From: an uncultured Ruminococcus sp. | GTDB taxonomy: Bacteria > Bacillota > Clostridia > Oscillospirales > CAG-272 | DNA: 6,790 nt | NCBI GenBank assembly: GCA_902796505.1 | Contig: CADBPA010000252.1 | Span: 1 to 6,790 of the forward strand | Reading direction: 5' to 3' | Shown here: positions 1 through 6,103 of the stretch, piece by piece | How the letters are laid out: every line of letters starts with the position of its first letter | Position numbering within the stretch: the first letter of the stretch is position 1 | The notes under the pieces: model-generated | Databases searched by the model: none | The model's input: only the letters and a program-made list of their open reading frames with translations | What the model was told of the DNA's origin: nothing | Translations under genes and position numbers: made by a program

Positions 1-628
1 AGAGCAGGGCAAGCCGGTCTACGCCGTTCCGTCCAACGTCGATAACCGTTCGGGCGCGGCGTCCAATCTCCTGATCCGCGACGGGGCGAAGCTCCTGTTT
101 TCCGCCGACGACGTCATTCGTGATTTTTATGAAAGCGATATTCCGGGGCTTCACCTCGATCCGTTTTCCATGCCGAAGGACGCGCATATCCCCCAGGCTC
201 TCATGGACAGCGTTCTGGCAACCTATAAGGTCGCCTGCGTAACGCCCGGCGATCCGATCTTCAACCCCTCGCGCGCCGCGCCCCGGCAGACGAGAGAGCA
301 GCCGCCCGCAAGACCGGCGCCGACGTTCTCTCCGGCGGCGGTTTCCCCTGAGGCGGATATCGATCGGCCGCTGCGCGTAGCCGCTTCCGCTCCGCCTCTT
401 GCCGAGGCGCCGATCACGGGCGAGCAGGTTTTTCCGACCAATCCCCCGATCGGGCTGAACCGTGAACTCATCGATCTGTATCATAAGATCCCTTACGGGC
501 AAGAATGTCCGCTGGAATCGCTCGTCGATGAAAAACATACTCTTCGTGACGTATCGGAGGGGCTTCTGAAGCTCGAAATGCTCCGTATGGTCACGCTGCT
601 TCCCGGTGAAAAAGTCCGGAGAATGTAA
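1..628 (+). CDS. dprA: DNA processing protein DprA (Smf), C-terminal part, 5' end outside window
   Basis: The frame is open from base 2 and gives the last 208 residues. DprA binds single-stranded DNA and loads RecA onto it during natural transformation; it is also kept in many bacteria not known to be competent. The visible part starts at the end of the Rossmann-like fold, with the family hallmark QGKPVYAVPSNVDNRSGAAS followed by NLLIRDGAKL (family: V-P-G-N, then an N-x-L-I-x-x-G-A pattern). Here Ser replaces the usual Gly of VPGN. Next come about 60 residues (nt 266-451) rich in Pro and Ala, probably a disordered linker. The last ~58 residues (nt 452-625), starting around LNRELIDLYHKIPYG, fit the DprA winged-helix domain found at the C-terminus of longer members. 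The ATG at 170 is internal, since the conserved motif lies upstream of it. It stops at 626-628 TAA, 42 bases before topA, its usual neighbour in Bacillota. The identity is secure. Confidence 0.93.
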   Translation, partial: EQGKPVYAVPSNVDNRSGAASNLLIRDGAKLLFSADDVIRDFYESDIPGLHLDPFSMPKDAHIPQALMDSVLATYKVACVTPGDPIFNPSRAAPRQTREQPPARPAPTFSPAAVSPEADIDRPLRVAASAPPLAEAPITGEQVFPTNPPIGLNRELIDLYHKIPYGQECPLESLVDEKHTLRDVSEGLLKLEMLRMVTLLPGEKVRRM

Positions 629-640
629 TCCATTAAATTC

Positions 641-647
641 AGGAAGG
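641..647 (+). promoter_or_regulatory. Distant Shine-Dalgarno of topA
   Basis: AGGAAGG (running into TG, so it also offers GGTG pairing) is the only good Shine-Dalgarno before topA. It ends 23 bases before the ATG at 671, much farther than the usual 5-10. The in-frame GTG at 647 touches the motif itself, so this site cannot serve it. A CTG at 656 is spaced well but is a rare start codon. The hairpin at 649-662 may explain the spacing. Confidence 0.6.
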
Positions 648-648
648 T

Positions 649-662
649 GCGGCGTCTGCCGC
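649..662 (+). other. Small hairpin between topA Shine-Dalgarno and start codon
   Basis: GCGGC (649-653) and GCCGC (658-662) are perfect inverted repeats around a four-base loop, GTCT. The stem could lengthen through wobble pairs 648-663 and 647-664, which would begin to cover the Shine-Dalgarno. If the hairpin folds in the mRNA, the path from base 647 to the ATG at 671 shortens from 23 to 9 unpaired bases, which is near optimal. The repeat is seen directly; the role is inference. Confidence 0.5.
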
Positions 663-670
663 GTTTCGCA

Positions 671-2950
671 ATGGCAAATCTCGTTATTATGGAATCCCCG
701 GCGAAAGCCAATACCGTTAAAAATTATCTCGGCCCGAACTATAAAGTGATCGCCTGCAAGGGCCACATCCGCGATCTGCCGAAGAGCAGTCTCGGCATCG
801 ATATCGAAAATCACTTTGCACCGCATTATATCAATATCCGCGGAAAGGGCGATATCATCAAAGAACTTAAAAAAGAAGCCAAAAGTGCCGGCAAGATCTT
901 TCTCGCGACCGACCCGGACCGCGAGGGAGAAGCCATCGCCTGGCATCTTGCGACCACGCTCGGCATCAGCGAGGATCGCCCCTGCCGCGTGACCTTCAAT
1001 GAGATCACCAAGGACGTGGTCAAAGACGCGATGAAAAACCCCCGTGCGATCGACCGGGATCTGGTCAATTCCCAGCAGGCGCGCCGGATCCTTGACCGTC
1101 TGGTCGGCTTCAATCTCAGCCAGGTGCTTTGGAAAAACATCAAAGGCGGGCTTTCCGGCGGAAGAGTGCAATCGGTCGCCACGCGTGTGATCGCCGACCG
1201 CGAGGAGGAGATCCGCGCCTTTGTTCCGCAGGAATACTGGACGGTCGACGCCGTTCTCTCCGGAGAGGGCGCGAAGAGCATTCAGGTCCATTTCGTCGGC
1301 GATAAGAAAGGGAAGATCCGTCTCTCGAACGAAGAGGAAGCCGGGAAGGTGACCGACGCCTGCGCAGGCGGCGAATATCGCGTCGTCAGCGTCCGCCGTT
1401 CGGAAAAGCAGAAGATCCCCGCGCCCCCGTTCACGACCTCGACGATGCTTCAGGAGGCGTCGAAAAAACTCGGCTTCCAGGCGCAGAAGATCATGAAGGT
1501 CGCCCAAGAGCTTTACGACGGTCTGAATCTCGGTCCGGAAAACGGCGGCGTGCAGGGTCTGATCACCTATATGCGTACCGATTCGCAGCGCGTGTCTCCG
1601 ATCGCCTCCGAGTCCGCGAGAGCGTTTATCGCGGAGCAGTACGGAGACAACTATATCCCCGATCAGTCTCGCACCTATAAAAGCAGCGCGCAGGCGCAGG
1701 ACGCGCATGAGGCGATCCGCCCGTCGAGCGTCAGGCTTCTGCCGAAAAACGTCCGCAAATATCTCACGTCCGATCAATTCCGGCTTTATAAACTGATCTG
1801 GGAGCGTTTTATCGCAAGCCAGATGCAGTCCGCCGTTCTCGATACCGCGTCGGTGGACATCGAAAATTCCGGCTATCTCTTCCGCACGAGCGGATACGTT
1901 GTGAAATTTCCGGGATTCCTCGCCATTTACGATACCGGCGACGAGGAACTCGCCGAGGAAAATAATTTCGACAAACTGCCCGAAGTCCGCGAGGGCGAGC
2001 GGCTTTTTGCCGACTCCATCGAAAAACAGCAGCATTTTACCGAGCCGCCTCCGCGATACACCGAAGCGGCGCTGATCGATTTCTTCAAGGAAAACGGCAT
2101 CGGCCGTCCCTCGACCTACGCTCCGATCATTTCGATCATCATCGCGCGCAATTACGTGCGCCGCGAAGGGAAGTCTCTTGCCGCGACCGAACTCGGCGAG
2201 CTGACGACGCATTTTATGCGCGAATATTTCCCGGAGATCGTCGATTACGAGTTTACCGCCGATATGGAAAAGGATCTCGACTCGATCGCCGGAAAAGAGA
2301 ATACCGTCGAGGGCGTTCTCGAAGGGTTCTATCAGCGTTTTGAAAAAGAACTTGCCGTTGCCGCCAAGGCAGGAGCACAGACGAAAGTCGCGCCTCCCGT
2401 CGAAAAAAGCGACGTCACCTGCCCCAAATGCGGCGCGACCATGGTCTATAAAAACGGCAGATACGGCCGTTTCCTCGCCTGCCCGAACTATCCTTCCTGC
2501 AGAAGCACGCTTGCGCTGGATAAGGACGGAAAACCGCTCGTTCCGGTCGCCGCCGAACTTCCGCTCGCCGGATTCAAATGCGAGGTGTGCGGAGCGGATA
2601 TGGTGATCCGCAACGGGAAATTCGGCGAGTTTTACGCCTGCAAAAATTATCCCGAATGCTCCAACACCAAGCAGAAAACGGTGGAGATCGGTGTTCCTTG
2701 CCCGATCTGCGGCGCTCCGATCGTCGAAAAACGCGGCAGAGGCAAAAACGTCTTTTACAGCTGCGAACGCTATCCCGACTGTTCTTTCTCGTCCTGGGAT
2801 AAACCGCTTGCCGAAAAATGCCCGGACTGCGGCGAGATGCTTTTCTATCGCAAGAGCCGGATGAGCATCCTTTGCCGCAACCCCGAATGCTCCTACCGCC
2901 GGGACGCCGAGCCGGAAGCAGACGCCGGTCGGGAGGGGGCGGGCGAATGA
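671..2950 (+). CDS. topA: DNA topoisomerase I (type IA)
   Basis: A 759-residue type IA topoisomerase, which relaxes negative supercoils by cutting one strand through a 5'-phosphotyrosine link. The TOPRIM domain opens with LVIMESPAKANTVKNYLG (Glu8 is the conserved acid) and carries the Mg-binding ATDPDREGEAIAWHL motif (Asp81, Asp83, Glu85). The active-site tyrosine is Tyr300 in ITYMRTDSQR. The AHEAIRPS and NGIGRPSTYAPI motifs follow. The C-terminus carries four four-cysteine zinc ribbons, beginning at residues 584, 637, 677 and 717. The first two share a C-x2-C-x16-C-x5-C spacing, the third has one extra residue, and the fourth is shorter (x14, x4). Such fingers help bind single-stranded DNA. 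I chose ATG 671 because family members begin a few residues before LVIxESPAK; the frame is open back to GTG 647, which would add eight unmatched residues. Its stop overlaps the trmFO start by ATGA. The length and all catalytic motifs are intact. Confidence 0.97.
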   Translation: MANLVIMESPAKANTVKNYLGPNYKVIACKGHIRDLPKSSLGIDIENHFAPHYINIRGKGDIIKELKKEAKSAGKIFLATDPDREGEAIAWHLATTLGISEDRPCRVTFNEITKDVVKDAMKNPRAIDRDLVNSQQARRILDRLVGFNLSQVLWKNIKGGLSGGRVQSVATRVIADREEEIRAFVPQEYWTVDAVLSGEGAKSIQVHFVGDKKGKIRLSNEEEAGKVTDACAGGEYRVVSVRRSEKQKIPAPPFTTSTMLQEASKKLGFQAQKIMKVAQELYDGLNLGPENGGVQGLITYMRTDSQRVSPIASESARAFIAEQYGDNYIPDQSRTYKSSAQAQDAHEAIRPSSVRLLPKNVRKYLTSDQFRLYKLIWERFIASQMQSAVLDTASVDIENSGYLFRTSGYVVKFPGFLAIYDTGDEELAEENNFDKLPEVREGERLFADSIEKQQHFTEPPPRYTEAALIDFFKENGIGRPSTYAPIISIIIARNYVRREGKSLAATELGELTTHFMREYFPEIVDYEFTADMEKDLDSIAGKENTVEGVLEGFYQRFEKELAVAAKAGAQTKVAPPVEKSDVTCPKCGATMVYKNGRYGRFLACPNYPSCRSTLALDKDGKPLVPVAAELPLAGFKCEVCGADMVIRNGKFGEFYACKNYPECSNTKQKTVEIGVPCPICGAPIVEKRGRGKNVFYSCERYPDCSFSSWDKPLAEKCPDCGEMLFYRKSRMSILCRNPECSYRRDAEPEADAGREGAGE
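2932..2939 (+). promoter_or_regulatory. Ribosome binding site of trmFO inside topA
   Basis: GGAGGGGG lies seven bases before the ATG at 2947, within the last codons of topA. It fixes the trmFO start and, with the ATGA overlap, suggests translational coupling to topA. The wider stretch 2931-2943 is very G-rich, with three runs of three or more G. Confidence 0.75.
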
Positions 2951-4290
2951 GCGCCCCGAAGATCTCGGTGATCGGCGCGGGGCTTGCCGGATCGGAAGCC
3001 GCCTATCAGGCGGCGGAACGCGGCGTTTCGGTCGATCTTTACGAGATGAAGCCGACGCGCTATTCTCCCGCGCATCACAGCCCGGGATTTGCCGAGCTCG
3101 TCTGCTCCAATTCTCTGCGCTCGAACCAGCTTTCCAACGCGGTCGGGCTTCTGAAAGAAGAACTTTCCCGTATGGGATCGCTGATCATGGAAGCGGCGTA
3201 TGCGACCGAGGTGCCGGCAGGATCGGCGCTCGCGGTCAACCGCGAGCTGTTCAGCGCCTATATCACCGATAAGATCCGTTCGCATCCGAAGATCACGGTG
3301 CACGAGGAGGAGATCACACAGATCCCTTCCGACGGCGTTACCGTCATCGCGACCGGACCTTTGACCTCCGAGGCGCTTTCCGGCGCGATCTCCGAGCTGA
3401 CCGGCGGGAGCGAACTGCATTTCTTTGACGCCGCCGCTCCGATCGTCGATTTTTCGACCGTGGACACCGAAAAGGCCTTTTTCGCTTCCCGGTACGGCAA
3501 GGGCGATCCCACCGATTATCTCAATTGCCCGATGAACGAAGAGGAGTACGACGCGTTTTACCGCGCGCTGGTTTCCGCCGAGACCGCGCCGCTCAAGGCG
3601 TTCGACCGCGAACTGCAGACCGACCTCTCGGTCTTTGAAGGCTGTATGCCGGTCGAGGTGATGGCGGGGCGCGGATACGACACGCTCCGTTTCGGTCCGA
3701 TGAAGCCGGTCGGTTTGCCGGTGCCCGGAACCGGGAAGGACGCCTTTGCGACCGTCCAGCTCCGCCGTGAAAACCGGGAGGGGACGATGTACAATATCGT
3801 CGGCTTCCAGACGCATCTCACCTTCGGGGAGCAGAAGCGGGTTTTCCGGATGATCCCCGGCCTTGAAAACGCGGAATTTTTCCGATACGGCGTGATGCAC
3901 CGCAATACCTATCTGAATTCTCCGGGATTCCTTTCTCCGATCTATTCGGTGGTCTCCCGGCCGGATCTCTTCTTTGCCGGGCAGATGACCGGTGTGGAGG
4001 GATACGTGGAATCGGCCTCCTCCGGCTTTGTCGCCGGTCTGAACGCCGCGCGGATCGCGCTCGGAAAAGAGCCGTTCGTCTTTCCCGCGGAGACCGAGAT
4101 CGGCGCGCTGGCGCACTACGTCAGCCGTGGAGGGATCTCGAAAAACTTCCAGCCGATGAACGCCAATTTCGGCATCATCGCGCCTTTTGACCGAAAAGTA
4201 AAAGGAGGAAAAAAGGTGAGAAACGAAAGCTATTCCGAGCGCTCGCTCGCTTTGATCGATTCGTTTCTGCCCGAAATCCGATCCAAATGA
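2947..4290 (+). CDS. trmFO: Methylenetetrahydrofolate-tRNA-(uracil-5-)-methyltransferase TrmFO
   Basis: This 447-residue flavoprotein methylates U54 of the tRNA T-loop to m5U, using methylenetetrahydrofolate as carbon donor and reduced FAD; many Gram-positive bacteria use it instead of SAM-dependent TrmA. The N-terminus has the FAD dinucleotide-binding motif VIGAGLAGSEAA (Gly10, Gly12, Gly15). The two cysteines important in B. subtilis TrmFO are both present: Cys53 in ELVCSNSLRSN, and Cys233 in FEGCMPVEVMA, matching Cys226 there. Other signatures are DYLNCPMNEEEYDAFY, DTLRFGPMKPVGL, YNIVGFQTHLTFGEQKRV, FAGQMTGVEGYVESA and FQPMNANFGI. The B. subtilis protein has about 435 residues, so this one is full length. 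The reading frame extends upstream to 2818, but homology starts at 2947 behind a good ribosome binding site. The near-terminal stretch KVKGGKKVRNE encodes a consensus internal Shine-Dalgarno (see 4203-4218). It overlaps topA and plsX by ATGA at both ends. Confidence 0.97.
   Translation: MSAPKISVIGAGLAGSEAAYQAAERGVSVDLYEMKPTRYSPAHHSPGFAELVCSNSLRSNQLSNAVGLLKEELSRMGSLIMEAAYATEVPAGSALAVNRELFSAYITDKIRSHPKITVHEEEITQIPSDGVTVIATGPLTSEALSGAISELTGGSELHFFDAAAPIVDFSTVDTEKAFFASRYGKGDPTDYLNCPMNEEEYDAFYRALVSAETAPLKAFDRELQTDLSVFEGCMPVEVMAGRGYDTLRFGPMKPVGLPVPGTGKDAFATVQLRRENREGTMYNIVGFQTHLTFGEQKRVFRMIPGLENAEFFRYGVMHRNTYLNSPGFLSPIYSVVSRPDLFFAGQMTGVEGYVESASSGFVAGLNAARIALGKEPFVFPAETEIGALAHYVSRGGISKNFQPMNANFGIIAPFDRKVKGGKKVRNESYSERSLALIDSFLPEIRSK
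4203..4218 (+). promoter_or_regulatory. Internal Shine-Dalgarno plus GTG near the end of trmFO
   Basis: AGGAGG (4203-4208, preceded by AA) is the strongest Shine-Dalgarno match I noticed in the window and stands seven bases before a GTG (4216-4218) in frame with trmFO, at codon 424. Starting there would give a 24-residue peptide sharing the TrmFO C-terminus and ending at the same TGA (4288-4290), which overlaps the plsX ATG. Because plsX lacks a Shine-Dalgarno, this site could load ribosomes that then reinitiate at plsX. It could also be a by-product of the Lys/Gly-rich codons. Sequence and spacing are seen; function is inference. Confidence 0.4.
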
Positions 4291-5321
4291 AGATATTAGT
4301 TGACGTGATGAGCGGCGATAACGCCCCGCTGGAATTGATCAAGGGCGCGGCGGACGCCGCGAGGGAATATCCCGATCATCAGATCCTGATCATCGGGGAT
4401 GAAAACGTGATCTCGGACGTCGCCGTCAAAAATGAGATCGGCACCTCCGCGCTGACGATCGTTCACGCGCCCGAGGTGATCCATATGGAGGATAAACCGC
4501 TGGCGGTCGTGCGGGAGAAGAAAAATTCTTCCATGAGCGTCGGGCTGAAAATGCTCGCCGCCGGGGAAGGGGACGCCTTCGTCAGCGCAGGAAATACCGG
4601 CGCGCTGATCACCGGCGCGACCTTGATCGTGCGGCGTATCGTCGGCATCAACCGCGCCGCGATCGCCTCGCTCCTTCCGCTTTCCTGCCCGGTCCTTCTG
4701 ATGGACTCCGGCGCGAACCTGACCGTCACGTCGGATAACCTGATGCAGTTCGCCTTCATGGGCGCAAAATATATGGAAAAGATCTTCGGCGTCGAGCGCC
4801 CCCGCGTCGGTCAGCTCAACAACGGGACCGAATATAACAAGGGCAATTCGCTTCAGATCGAGACCTATCAGGTCCTGTCCGAAAGCGGACTCAATTTCGT
4901 CGGAAACGTCGAATCGCGCGACGTTCCGTTCGGCGCCTGCGACGTGCTGGTGACCGACGGTTATACCGGCAACATCTTCTTAAAATCGCTTGAGGGAATG
5001 GGAAAGTTCATGATGGGTACGCTGAAGGACCTTCTGACGGCGAATCTCGCGACCAAGATGTCCGCCATTACCCTGAAGGATAAAATTCACGATCTCAAGC
5101 ACCGCTTTGACGCCTCCGAGCACGGCGGCGCGCCGCTTCTCGGCATTTCCGCTCCCGTGATCAAAGCGCACGGTTCTTCGGACGCCAAAGCGCTCAAAAA
5201 CGCCGTTCGTCAGGCGATCGCGTTCGTCTCTTCGGGTATCAACCGGGAGATCGCCGATTACGCGCAGGATTTTGACGATAAAAAACTCATCGCCGACGCA
5301 GAGCGGATGTTCGGCCGCTGA
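4287..5321 (+). CDS. plsX: Phosphate acyltransferase PlsX
   Basis: PlsX (344 residues here, a usual family length) makes acyl-phosphate from acyl-ACP and phosphate. PlsY then uses acyl-phosphate to acylate glycerol-3-phosphate at the start of phospholipid synthesis. It is a peripheral membrane protein. Family signatures are the N-terminal ILVDVMSGDNAPLELIKGA (commonly DAMGGDNAP, so Val and Ser replace Ala and Gly), VIHMEDKPLAVVREKKNSSM, DAFVSAGNTGALI, VTDGYTGNIFLKSLEG and the C-terminal GGAPLLGISAPVIKAHGSSD followed by AKALKNAVRQAI. The ATG overlaps the trmFO stop as ATGA, and no Shine-Dalgarno is visible in bases 4266-4286, so it probably depends on ribosomes arriving from trmFO. In many Bacillota plsX is followed by fabD, fabG and acpP; here rnc follows after 26 bases. 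An imperfect hairpin covers codons 29-37. No FapR-type operator was recognised nearby. Confidence 0.96.
   Translation: MKILVDVMSGDNAPLELIKGAADAAREYPDHQILIIGDENVISDVAVKNEIGTSALTIVHAPEVIHMEDKPLAVVREKKNSSMSVGLKMLAAGEGDAFVSAGNTGALITGATLIVRRIVGINRAAIASLLPLSCPVLLMDSGANLTVTSDNLMQFAFMGAKYMEKIFGVERPRVGQLNNGTEYNKGNSLQIETYQVLSESGLNFVGNVESRDVPFGACDVLVTDGYTGNIFLKSLEGMGKFMMGTLKDLLTANLATKMSAITLKDKIHDLKHRFDASEHGGAPLLGISAPVIKAHGSSDAKALKNAVRQAIAFVSSGINREIADYAQDFDDKKLIADAERMFGR
4371..4397 (+). repeat. Inverted repeat (potential mRNA hairpin) within plsX
   Basis: Arms 4371-4382 (CCCGATCATCAG) and 4386-4397 (CTGATCATCGGG) can pair at 11 of 12 positions around a three-base loop, ATC; the single mismatch is C4377 opposite C4391. 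It lies 84 bases into plsX and contains three GATC sites. No T-run follows, so it is not a standard terminator. It could slow early elongation or be a chance result of Ile-ATC and Asp-GAT codons in DHQILIIGD. Confidence 0.5.
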
Positions 5322-5330
5322 TCTCTTGGC

Positions 5331-5338
5331 AGAAAGGA
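5331..5338 (+). promoter_or_regulatory. Ribosome binding site of rnc
   Basis: AGAAAGGA in the short plsX-rnc gap ends nine bases before the ATG at 5348. It supports independent initiation of rnc and the choice of ATG 5348. The ATG at 5338-5340 is out of frame with rnc and has no homology downstream. Confidence 0.7.
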
Positions 5339-5347
5339 TGACCACGT

Positions 5348-6082
5348 ATGTCACTCGGAAAAGATCTTTCCGGCCTCGAAGAGCGGATCGGATATTCCTT
5401 CCGCGACGTAACGCTGCTGGAAACCGCCCTGACGCACTCCTCCTTTTCCAACGAGCTGAAACAGCGCGGGATCCATAAGCCTTCCAACGAGCGCCTCGAA
5501 TTTCTCGGCGACGCCGTTCTCCAGATCCTCGTCTCCGAATATCTTTATTCCTTATACGAAAAATCCAACGAGGGCGTGCTGACCAAGATCCGCCAGCAGG
5601 TCGTTTGCGGAAAAACGCTTGGAAAATGCGCGGCAGAAATATCGCTCGGCGAATATATCCACGTCGCGGACGGATCGGAAAACAACGGGATCCGCAAAAA
5701 AGAGCGCGTTCTTGCGGACAGTTTCGAGGCGCTGGTCGGTGCGATCTATCTCGACTCCCAAAAAAGCGAAGAGGGAAAAGCGAAGATCCTGTCGCTCCTT
5801 CACGGCGCGATCGAGAGCGCGCAGAAAGCGCACGACCGGGATTATAAAACCATGCTGAAAAATTTCGTGGACCGCGAGGGAAGCGCTGAGCTGCTCTATG
5901 CGATCGACGAGGACGGACCGACGGACGGCAGGATCTTCCGCGCCGTTTGCAAGGTCAACAATAACGTCGTCGGGGTCGGCTCCGCGCCCACCAAGAAAGA
6001 GGCGGAGCAGCAGGCGGCGCGCGCCGCGCTTGCGCTTTTCGGCATTCTGCCCGAAGAGAAAACCTCAGGAGAGCCTATCTGA
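5348..6082 (+). CDS. rnc: Ribonuclease III
   Basis: This 244-residue enzyme cleaves double-stranded RNA, including the rRNA precursor stems, and acts as a homodimer. The catalytic domain (about residues 8-150) has the signature NERLEFLGDAVLQ with Glu48, Glu51 and Asp55, matching E. coli Glu38, Glu41 and Asp45. It also has VLADSFEALVGAIYLD with Asp124 and Glu127, the second pair of metal-binding acids. A double-stranded-RNA-binding domain follows (about 165-235), starting at DYKTMLKNFVDREG and ending with the conserved APTKKEAEQQAARAALALF helix. The length is typical, perhaps 10-20 residues over E. coli (226). The start is set by the ribosome binding site at 5331-5338 and by homology. The plsX-rnc-smc order is typical of Bacillota, though acpP, often found just before rnc, is missing. 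The gap before rnc is too short for a large self-cleaved leader hairpin like that of E. coli rnc. Confidence 0.97.
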   Translation: MSLGKDLSGLEERIGYSFRDVTLLETALTHSSFSNELKQRGIHKPSNERLEFLGDAVLQILVSEYLYSLYEKSNEGVLTKIRQQVVCGKTLGKCAAEISLGEYIHVADGSENNGIRKKERVLADSFEALVGAIYLDSQKSEEGKAKILSLLHGAIESAQKAHDRDYKTMLKNFVDREGSAELLYAIDEDGPTDGRIFRAVCKVNNNVVGVGSAPTKKEAEQQAARAALALFGILPEEKTSGEPI

Positions 6083-6086
6083 CACT

Positions 6087-6095
6087 AGGAAAGGG
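6087..6095 (+). promoter_or_regulatory. Ribosome binding site of smc
   Basis: AGGAAAGGG lies eight bases before the ATG at 6104, in the 21-base gap after rnc. It confirms the smc start, which also matches the family's usual MYLK beginning. Confidence 0.75.
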
Positions 6096-6103
6096 AAAAC
6101 GAA

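Noticed and set aside
170..628. A separate 152-residue gene starting at ATG 170
   Set aside because: The frame is open from base 2 and the upstream part carries the conserved DprA motif, so this ATG is internal to dprA.
647..670. GTG at 647 as the topA start
   Set aside because: It overlaps the Shine-Dalgarno and adds eight residues with no family match; ATG 671 gives the standard TopA N-terminus.
629..670. Promoter in the dprA-topA gap
   Set aside because: The gap is 42 bases and shows no paired -35 and -10 boxes; an upstream box inside dprA could not be recognised with confidence.
2927..2943. G-quadruplex at the trmFO ribosome binding site
   Set aside because: Only three runs of three or more G are present, plus one GG, so a three-layer quadruplex is not supported; a weak two-layer form cannot be excluded.
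2818..2946. Upstream extension of trmFO to 2818
   Set aside because: The extra 43 residues are Arg/Pro-rich and out of frame within topA; homology and the ribosome binding site place the start at 2947.
2893..4116. A 407-codon open frame on the - strand opposite trmFO
   Set aside because: It is Arg/Gly/His-rich, shows no recognisable motif and mirrors a GC-rich gene whose identity is certain. It is a shadow frame.
4300..4322. TTGACG at 4300 and GATAAC at 4317 as an internal promoter
   Set aside because: The two boxes are only about 11 bases apart instead of 16-18, so they do not form a sigma-A promoter.
4371..4397. Rho-independent terminator in plsX
   Set aside because: No T-run follows the stem and the site lies inside an intact gene.
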